The notes beneath the pieces were generated by a model, which was given only the letters and a program-made list of their open reading frames with translations, was not told where the DNA came from and searched no databases. Shown here piece by piece: positions 5,471-10,024 of a stretch of DNA of 10,024 nucleotides. This DNA comes from DASYAN01 sp036501345 (GTDB taxonomy: Bacteria > Chloroflexota > Ktedonobacteria > Ktedonobacterales > Ktedonobacteraceae): contig DASYAN010000546.1 of the NCBI GenBank assembly GCA_036501345.1, positions 1-10,024 on the forward strand, given 5' to 3'. The stretch's first letter is position 1. Each line of letters starts with the position of its first letter. The position numbers were made by a program, and so were the translations under genes.

Positions 5471-7144
5471 TCAGGACAGATGATAGGTCTGCTTAACCCA
5501 CTCTTGGTACTCCAGCTGACTGCCGCTTTTGTGATAGCTCTGCTGCAAGCCCAGCACAAAGGTTTTGAGATCGCCATCGCGATAGAGGGCCTCCTGGCTG
5601 CGGATATACACCAGCTCGTCAGGGAAGAGTTGCAACTCGCTCTCTAGGGTGGTGAAGAAATAGGGAACACGACTGTGGACTTTTCGGGCTCGGCGTGTTT
5701 TGGCCAAGGCGGCATAGAGCCGTTCGAGAAACCAGACATTGGTAAAAGGACGAAAGATCTGGGTACAGGCCCAATAGATCTTGGTGACACGTGTGAGATC
5801 GGACTGCAGAGACTTGGGATTGCCTCCCAGATCTTGCATTATCTGCGTGATGATACGGGCCAGTTGCTCAGGAGTGGTTAAGCGTTTGCGCTTGGACTGG
5901 TCTTTGTGGTGGCGGTGTTTTTTCTTGGCTTGCTCCTGTTCCTGTTTGAGGCGCTCTTGCTCTTCAAGTTGTAGCAAAAACGCAATCATGGCTATGGGAT
6001 TCTGCTTCAAATCTTCGATGGTGTGTATTTCTTCCTCTTTTGCAGTTCCGCCCATTTCCTCTTTCTGTTTGATTTCGATTTTTTTCGGGTTTTCTCCACC
6101 AAATTCTCTTTGATCTTTCTTTACGACTTCTTCGCACTTTGTTTGTTCTTCTTTAACCTTGCTCGTTATTTGCTCTTTCGTCTCTATCTTAACCTGATCA
6201 CGTTGTTGAGTTTTTCGTATAGCCCTGTGCTCTACATCCGCAAAAACCCCTTCCTCCAAGTCCTTCTTCGAAAACGAATTCTCTTTAGAAAGATAAGATT
6301 CTTGATTCTTTGATTCTCGATATGGCGAAGAAACATTTTCAGAAGGATTTAAATAAAGATTCGCTTTTGGGTCACCTGTTCTAGGAAGCTGGGCTCCTTG
6401 GTCCTGGTTCGCTTCTGGCAGCTGGTAATGATAGGTCTCCTGTAACGGCGTTCGCTTGGCTTTGGGTCCTGGCTTCTGGCAGGTAAGAATATGGCGGTAG
6501 TTATCAAAGCGCATGAGTTTAAGGCACAACCGTGCATCCTTCCTGATGTCCTCGGCGTTATCCCACTCAGCTTCTACATACTCAGGGGAATGGATCCACA
6601 GGTGGTATTCATAGGCCAGATCATATAGCTTGCTGAAGTCCTTGACTGGGACCGTCCCATACTTAATGGTCCCGTCTGGCTGGGGCCATGCATGTCGTTC
6701 TCTGTGCAGACTCATCAATCCTCGTGCTTGCAGTTCCTGCAGATCGATCTCGATTTTGCGCTCTCCCACTTTCTCTTTTCTCGCCATGGCTGCTACTCCC
6801 ACATAGCAGCTCTTGCCTGGTGCTTGGTGGCTTACCGCTATCCACCACGTTCGCCACAGCGCATACGGTAAGATCTGCTTGAGAATACAGCTCAAATAGT
6901 TCTCTCCTGCCCATCCGGCAAAGATCGCATGTCCATATTTGTTCGCGCTCTCGCCGGGGTATGTCTTGCTTCCACCCTGCTCCCCGCTTGTAGTCCCTTC
7001 GGCTATAGGAAACGCTTCCATTTGGTTTTCATTAAACATTTGGTCACGATTTGCTATTTGATTTCCTTTTGTTTCTTGATTAACTTTTGTCTCTTCGATG
7101 CTATTTATCTGTACAGATTTTGTTTCGGATGTTATACTTATCAT
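5471..7144 (-). CDS. Winged-helix protein, probable plasmid replication initiator
   Basis: Residues 1-60 are polar and low in complexity, with repeated Asn/Gln/Glu. Residues 82-150 form a helix-turn-helix of the type seen at the N-terminus of phage and plasmid replication proteins (SCILKQILPYALW, then YVGVAAMARKEKVGERKIEI and DLQELQARGLMSL). Residues 151-225 look globular. Residues 235-420 are a long highly charged K/E/Q linker. Residues 423-540 form a second folded region (TTPEQLARIITQIMQDLGG, then LTRVTKIYWACTQIF and RVPYFFTTLESELQLF), placed like the C-terminal domain of DnaD or O-type replication proteins. The ATG at 7144 has AAAGG 10 nt upstream. An initiator role is inferred from architecture and from the nearby partition genes; a regulator is the main alternative. 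An initiator of this kind would bind origin DNA, but no origin is certain here. Confidence 0.7.
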   Translation of the reverse strand: MISITSETKSVQINSIEETKVNQETKGNQIANRDQMFNENQMEAFPIAEGTTSGEQGGSKTYPGESANKYGHAIFAGWAGENYLSCILKQILPYALWRTWWIAVSHQAPGKSCYVGVAAMARKEKVGERKIEIDLQELQARGLMSLHRERHAWPQPDGTIKYGTVPVKDFSKLYDLAYEYHLWIHSPEYVEAEWDNAEDIRKDARLCLKLMRFDNYRHILTCQKPGPKAKRTPLQETYHYQLPEANQDQGAQLPRTGDPKANLYLNPSENVSSPYRESKNQESYLSKENSFSKKDLEEGVFADVEHRAIRKTQQRDQVKIETKEQITSKVKEEQTKCEEVVKKDQREFGGENPKKIEIKQKEEMGGTAKEEEIHTIEDLKQNPIAMIAFLLQLEEQERLKQEQEQAKKKHRHHKDQSKRKRLTTPEQLARIITQIMQDLGGNPKSLQSDLTRVTKIYWACTQIFRPFTNVWFLERLYAALAKTRRARKVHSRVPYFFTTLESELQLFPDELVYIRSQEALYRDGDLKTFVLGLQQSYHKSGSQLEYQEWVKQTYHLS

Positions 7145-7158
7145 AGTTTTTGACCTTT

Positions 7159-7177
7159 CTAAATTGAATAAATTTAG
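7159..7177. promoter_or_regulatory. 19-bp inverted repeat before the 557-aa gene
   Basis: CTAAATT (7159-7165) and AATTTAG (7171-7177) are perfect arms around GAATA. The repeat directly adjoins the ribosome binding site of the gene starting at 7144. It could be an autoregulatory operator or an initiator-binding site. It shares CTAAA/TTTAG arms with the site at 2311-2327. Confidence 0.45.
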
Positions 7178-7184
7178 GATAAAG

Positions 7185-7221
7185 AAGCGGCCTTGGTTTA
7201 AGATCTTGGGGCCGCTTTTTT
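7185..7221. terminator. GC-rich hairpin with T-tract
   Basis: AAGCGGCC (7185-7192) pairs perfectly with GGCCGCTT (7210-7217), and six T follow on the plus strand (7216-7221). Read on the minus strand the stem is followed by TTCTTTATCC, a poorer U-tract. On that strand it could end transcripts from the 98-aa gene before the 557-aa gene. As the genes around it run leftward, the better plus-strand tail is odd; it may act both ways. Confidence 0.6.
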
Positions 7222-7223
7222 AC

Positions 7224-7258
7224 GCCCTGGATTCTTTAACTCTCCCTCGTTCCAGGGC
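7224..7258. other. Second hairpin adjacent to the terminator
   Basis: GCCCTGGA (7224-7231) pairs perfectly with TCCAGGGC (7251-7258) across a 19-nt loop. It has no T-tract on either strand, so it is not a standard intrinsic terminator. It begins three bases after the neighbouring hairpin. The rest of 7259-7371 shows nothing I can name. Confidence 0.45.
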
Positions 7259-7371
7259 TAACCAGTAGGGAGTCTAAAGCGCTTTCTGTTTGGTCTGGTA
7301 CATCTCCTGCTGAGTACTTATTTTACAGCATGAGAGACTATTCCGACTAGTAGAGCTGATTTGTCTAGGCA

Positions 7372-7668
7372 TTAAAGCCAGCAGACGATATGCTCGGGAT
7401 AGACATACTTGAGACCTTGTTCAACGAGACTGCAGATATCTCTCTTGAAATGATAATAGCCTTGGAATTCCTCAATCTCGATGATGATAAATCCCCATTT
7501 GAATGCGCCAAATGCTCCAAAGTCTTTGACTTGCCATCCACGATTCTGGAAGGTAAGAAGTTTTTCCTTTAAGCGAAGGACGTCTTCATGAGGAGTTGGA
7601 AGAATGATTAAATGACGAGATACTGGTTTCTGAGTTTCGAGTTGAGTATGAGTTATAGAATTTGTCAT
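7372..7668 (-). CDS. Hypothetical protein, 98 aa
   Basis: I do not recognise it. The sequence alternates beta-like hydrophobic stretches (HLIILPT, WGFIIIEIEEF) with a charged helix (DVLRLKEKLLTFQNRGW) and ends in YPEHIVCWL; it looks like a small globular alpha/beta protein. No membrane segment or signal peptide is visible. The ATG at 7668 has AAAGGAGG 10 nt upstream, a strong Shine-Dalgarno that lies in the loop of an inverted repeat (7673-7700). It is separated from the gene to its left by the hairpins at 7185-7258, so it is probably its own transcript. Confidence 0.65.
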   Translation of the reverse strand: MTNSITHTQLETQKPVSRHLIILPTPHEDVLRLKEKLLTFQNRGWQVKDFGAFGAFKWGFIIIEIEEFQGYYHFKRDICSLVEQGLKYVYPEHIVCWL

Positions 7669-7672
7669 AGTT

Positions 7673-7700
7673 GCCTAGCCTCCTTTGGGCTGTGCTAGGC
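7673..7700 (-). promoter_or_regulatory. Hairpin enclosing the ribosome binding site of the 98-aa gene
   Basis: GCCTAGC (7673-7679) pairs with GCTAGGC (7694-7700) around a 14-nt loop that contains AAAGGAG on the minus strand. In the mRNA the Shine-Dalgarno would sit in the loop. It may gate translation or be a DNA operator. The remaining stretch to 7833 holds no other gene and no convincing promoter. Confidence 0.45.
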
Positions 7701-7833
7701 CCGTCCTTGCATATAGACACTATACTATCTCTATGCCTTGTACGGGCGTGTGAGTTTAGCGTTCGCTCGTCTTGGTTAGCGAGTCGTGGGTAGTAGTAAT
7801 ACCTGCGGCTCGCGGCTCACTATATAGGACGTT

Positions 7834-8049
7834 TTACGTGGTTTGGTCGGATTTAAGAGCAAGTTTTGCCTGTAGCTCCAGCTCTGTGAGTGTCCTCAGT
7901 TTGGAAAGCGGGCATATATAGCAATCTATGGTCTTTTTTCCTTGTTTACGCACAGCGTAGATATATTTGGTGCGGCTTCGGTGGCGGATGCGCTCGCGAT
8001 AAGTCCATCCGTGGGCTTTCATAATAGCGCGTGCTTCTGCCTCGATCAT
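7834..8049 (-). CDS. Small 71-aa protein with YxYAxRKxGKKT motif
   Basis: The product starts MIEAEARAIMKAHGWTYRER and then shows KYIYAVRKQGKKTIDCYI followed by LRTLTELELQAKL. The Tyr-Ala-Arg-Lys core followed by a Leu-rich helix resembles the core of the gene at 3183-3839 (YWSAYRKVHG, KTYLG, NLEAAAARVA). It also resembles small proteins I associate with Chloroflexi plasmids. A nucleic-acid-binding role is inferred from the basic composition only. The ATG at 8049 has GAGGAAG about 16 nt upstream, farther than ideal. A good promoter with flanking direct repeats lies immediately upstream (8074-8121), so the gene is probably expressed on its own and regulated. Confidence 0.65.
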   Translation of the reverse strand: MIEAEARAIMKAHGWTYRERIRHRSRTKYIYAVRKQGKKTIDCYICPLSKLRTLTELELQAKLALKSDQTT

Positions 8050-8073
8050 GGTGCTAATAGCTCGCTTCCTCTG

Positions 8074-8121
8074 GGGTTGGGCACGGTATTAAGTATATCC
8101 TAGGGTTGGGCACAAAGTCAA
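8074..8121 (-). promoter_or_regulatory. Predicted promoter flanked by direct repeats, for the 71-aa gene
   Basis: On the minus strand TTGACT (8116-8121) and TATACT (8092-8097) lie 18 bp apart, a near-consensus sigma70-type promoter with a start near 8085. The 11-mer GTGCCCAACCC occurs twice in direct orientation: at 8103-8113 between -35 and -10, and at 8074-8084 just past the start point, 29 bp apart. This placement is what would be expected of repressor operators. Confidence 0.6.
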
Positions 8122-8145
8122 GAGTGGATTATCTCTCGCTGGGTG

Positions 8146-8170
8146 ACCTAGGACTTTTTCAGTCCTAGGT
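8146..8170. promoter_or_regulatory. Perfect 10-bp stem palindrome after the partition operon
   Basis: ACCTAGGACT (8146-8155) and AGTCCTAGGT (8161-8170) pair perfectly around TTTTC; a G-T and a T-A pair can extend the stem. No T-tract follows on either strand. It lies 30 bp past the stop of the 8200-8760 gene. It could be a transcript-end hairpin or a binding site for the partition proteins (parS-like). Confidence 0.55.
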
Positions 8171-8199
8171 TAAGGTAGCAGTCTTATCGGTCCTGGGTT

Positions 8200-8760
8200 C
8201 TACATGCGCTTAAACACTTGTGCTAACACGCTCTCATCTCCATTCTTCTCGAAATCTTCGTAGAAAGCAATGAGCGCCATACGAGCTATATCGTTTTTAC
8301 TTATTCTGCCTGGTTTCTTTTCCTCGAGTTCTTTGAAGATAGCATCAAGCTTTTCTAGTTCGTTAGCCCTATACCGGAATGATCCGTTAGAAAGATGCTT
8401 CTTCTGTTGAATTTGATCATAGAGCATATCTATTTTTACTCCTTTGCCTACGGACGCTTCCTCAGATGTTTCTGTGTATTCCTGCTTACGTGCAGGTACT
8501 GATGTTGGCTTACGTGTCTGCTTGCGTTCTGGTGAATTTGCAGGTATGTTATCATGCCTATCTTCAGGCGTACTTACTTGTATGTTATCTTTTATGCGTG
8601 CTTGCATGCGTGCATCCACACCTTCCTGTTCGTTTTCTTTTAGGTCTACATCCTTACTTAGAGAGGCTGCTGCTGCTGCGAGAGGGTCCTGCACATCCAC
8701 TTTCTCTTCGGTCTTGAAGCGCTCACCGAATGCTTTGCTGAGATCAGGTTTCTTGGACAT
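8200..8760 (-). CDS. ParA partner, ribbon-helix-helix-like centromere-binding protein
   Basis: The gene overlaps the 3-prime end of parA by 17 bp, the usual place for the ParB-type partner. It is 186 aa. Residues 1-20 are basic (KKPDLSKAFGERFK), which in such partners often stimulate the ParA ATPase. Residues 20-120 are polar and probably flexible. Residues 126-186 read as strand, helix, turn, helix (SFRYRANE, LEKLDAIFKELEEKKPG, ISKNDIARMALIAFYEDF), like a ribbon-helix-helix DNA-binding dimer of the ParG/Omega kind. It lacks the motifs of canonical ParB CTPases. Its role would be to bind a centromere site and contact ParA. The ATG at 8760 has AGAGG 7 nt upstream. Family assignment is by architecture and context. 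Confidence 0.7.
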   Translation of the reverse strand: MSKKPDLSKAFGERFKTEEKVDVQDPLAAAAASLSKDVDLKENEQEGVDARMQARIKDNIQVSTPEDRHDNIPANSPERKQTRKPTSVPARKQEYTETSEEASVGKGVKIDMLYDQIQQKKHLSNGSFRYRANELEKLDAIFKELEEKKPGRISKNDIARMALIAFYEDFEKNGDESVLAQVFKRM

Positions 8761-9571
8761 GAAGTACCTCTGTTAATTTGACATAATCAAGCACTGCTAT
8801 ACTCTTAGGATCATAGGCTATGCCAGGAACACCGTAGGCAGGTGCCTCTCCTAGTCGCACACTGTCATGGATTAATACTATTCGAGATTCGTCCTGCTCT
8901 TGGTAGCGAATGAAAAGATGGTCATATTGTTTTGCTGCTTCCCCTAGAATCACCCTGGAAAGGTTCGTGTTTTCGCGTACCCGTGTTGGTAGAATGCCTA
9001 CCAACTTTAGACTAGGATTGAGTCCTTTTTTTACGTTGTCAATATCATCCTGGGTATCTTTGAGGGCGTCCAGGGCAAAGACGCCCGCCTCCATTGGGAT
9101 AATAGCATGAGTAGCAGGGACAAGAGCACTAATAGTGAGCATGCTACGGGTTGGCCTTGTGTCGATGACAATATCGTCACAGTCCTCTGCCAGAGCATCG
9201 ATAACAGGTTTGAGTAGTCCCACTTGTGTGGCTTTCATGCTAAGATCAGTATCATCGAGATCCCGCTTTGCTGGGATGACATCGATCTGATATCTCCGTC
9301 CGTTAAAAGTGAATAAAACGGGCTGTATGACAGAATGAGGATCGATGCCGATTTCTGTAAATAATGTATTTACTGATGAGGTAAGCGTCTGGGGATTGAT
9401 ACCAAAGTGAGTAGTGGTATTCCCTTGTGGGTCAAGATCAATAATCCGAACCCTACGATTGAATAGGCAGGTGAGCAATGCTGCAAAGTTCACCGCTGAT
9501 GTAGTTTTACCACTCCCGCCTTTTCTGATTAAGAATATCCATACCCTGGTTTGCTTTTTTGAATCAGTCAT
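8744..9571 (-). CDS. parA: ParA-family partition ATPase
   Basis: A deviant Walker A ATPase that drives plasmid or chromosome segregation on the nucleoid. Numbered from an ATG at 9583, it shows RKGGSGKTT (20-28) with the signature lysine, IIDLDPQGN (47-55), DDIVIDTRPT (136-145), and a C-terminal RLGEAPAYGVPGIAYDPKS (243-261), all typical of ParA/Soj. There is no N-terminal helix-turn-helix. I prefer the ATG at 9571: GGAG lies 6 nt upstream of it, while the ATG at 9583 has no Shine-Dalgarno and lies within a palindrome. The protein is then 275 aa. The usual DTPP of Walker B reads DTRP here, a mild deviation. It forms an operon with the overlapping partner at 8200-8760. Confidence 0.93.
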   Translation of the reverse strand: MTDSKKQTRVWIFLIRKGGSGKTTSAVNFAALLTCLFNRRVRIIDLDPQGNTTTHFGINPQTLTSSVNTLFTEIGIDPHSVIQPVLFTFNGRRYQIDVIPAKRDLDDTDLSMKATQVGLLKPVIDALAEDCDDIVIDTRPTRSMLTISALVPATHAIIPMEAGVFALDALKDTQDDIDNVKKGLNPSLKLVGILPTRVRENTNLSRVILGEAAKQYDHLFIRYQEQDESRIVLIHDSVRLGEAPAYGVPGIAYDPKSIAVLDYVKLTEVLHVQET

Positions 9572-9580
9572 TGAATTCTC

Positions 9581-9650
9581 CATGTTTTAGAACATGCATA
9601 CTATAAAGCACGTATGCATGCATACACGTACTCAGCTATTATTAATTATA
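9581..9650 (-). promoter_or_regulatory. parA upstream region with two palindromes and a -10 hexamer
   Basis: CATGTT and AACATG (9581-9596) are perfect arms around TTAG, ending about 10 bp from the parA start at 9571. GTATGCATGCATAC (9612-9625) is a perfect 14-bp palindrome, and ATGCATA occurs at 9594-9600 and 9618-9624. A perfect TATAAT is present on the minus strand at 9645-9650, but its -35 is poor. ParA operons are commonly autoregulated at such sites; the sequence here supports that but does not prove it. Confidence 0.5.
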
Positions 9651-9821
9651 TAGTCAAGTGAGCTAAGAAAGTGTTTGTATGCAATAAGTGCTTTTCCCAG
9701 AGGGGCCAAGAGTTGACTATTTACTCAGGTCACTCCAGTTGTAGCTTTTATGGATGCCTACTGCGGAGCCTATCTAAACCTGTTCCTCAATTTGACAAGA
9801 GAGAAATAATAGCCCACTCGT

Positions 9822-9857
9822 GTGGATGGGGAGTGTGTCTCTCCCCGTCCACTTTTT
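9822..9857 (+). terminator. Strong intrinsic terminator, plus strand
   Basis: A 12-bp stem (9822-9833 with 9841-9852, one G-T pair) around the 7-nt loop TGTGTCT is followed by TTTTT (9853-9857). This is a textbook rho-independent terminator for rightward transcription. No rightward protein gene precedes it: the open frame at 9671-9928 runs through the hairpin and does not look like protein. It may end a small untranslated RNA divergent from parA; no promoter for one was found in 9660-9821. Confidence 0.75.
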
Positions 9858-10024
9858 CACGTAATATTGAATTTTTTGTGCATGAATATTTTTTTATGTT
9901 CTTTGCGTATAACACTGCATTACAATAATAACGGGTTTCTCTTTCTGAGAATTCGGACAAAATTCGTTAGGATGAACAGAGAAAAAAGTACTAGATGCTA
10001 GATGGGGAGTGTGTCTCTCCCCGT
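9825..10024 (+). repeat. Direct repeat of a 24-bp hairpin, 176 bp apart
   Basis: The 24 bases at 9825-9848 recur exactly at 10001-10024, including the stem GGGGAG/CTCCCC and the loop TGTGTCT. The second copy runs off the window. The 152 bp between them are A+T-rich and contain no gene. Identical loops suggest a duplicated element rather than two independent terminators. Confidence 0.7.

Noticed and set aside
5176..5577. Leftward 133-aa open frame overlapping the 557-aa gene end
   Set aside because: It is the out-of-frame shadow of the end of the 557-aa gene and of the 58-aa gene.
9671..9928. Rightward 85-aa open frame starting with GTG
   Set aside because: It runs through the strong terminator and into A+T-rich sequence, has no good ribosome binding site, and has Cys/Phe-rich composition unlike a protein.
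9825..10024. CRISPR array from the repeated 24-bp hairpin
   Set aside because: Only two copies, with 152 bp between them, far longer than a spacer, and the first copy is an intrinsic terminator; no cas genes are visible.

Overview
The window looks like part of a plasmid, or of a plasmid-like accessory region, from a filamentous Chloroflexota bacterium of the Ktedonobacteria type. This assignment is inference. It rests on a bacterial protein with a PHAX RNA-binding domain, on a domain resembling the N-terminal region of Chloroflexi MalT-like LuxR regulators, on a ParA gene overlapping a small ribbon-helix-helix-like partner, and on a large winged-helix protein of replication-initiator character. 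No ribosomal, tRNA or housekeeping metabolic gene is visible.

Almost everything is transcribed leftward (minus strand). From right to left: the terminator-bearing right edge (9660-10024); the partition pair parA (8744-9571) and its partner (8200-8760), which overlap by 17 bp; a hairpin and a good sigma70-type promoter feeding a 71-aa gene (7834-8049); a 98-aa orphan (7372-7668); two adjacent hairpins (7185-7258); a 557-aa winged-helix, probably replication-related protein (5471-7144); a 58-aa basic protein (5163-5339); the PHAX-domain protein (4221-5051); and an 81-aa possible gene (3964-4209).

The only convincing rightward gene is at 3170-3839. It appears to be split by a +1 frameshift near 3281 and ends in a 14-residue-repeat coiled coil. 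Upstream of it lie seven 51-bp tandem repeats (2726-3082), open in several frames but probably non-coding. A 610-aa coiled-coil orphan (394-2226, minus) follows. The left edge (1-393) has no gene; it carries a three-copy repeat resembling a transposon end and a nested inverted repeat with GTTAAC palindromes.

The partition pair, the initiator-like protein, the PHAX/OB-like nucleic-acid-binding protein and the many palindromes fit a replicon maintenance module. Nearly every gene has its own perfect inverted repeat just upstream, which suggests separately regulated transcripts. One motif, TTTAGAACAT, is shared by the parA start region and the leader of the 610-aa gene.
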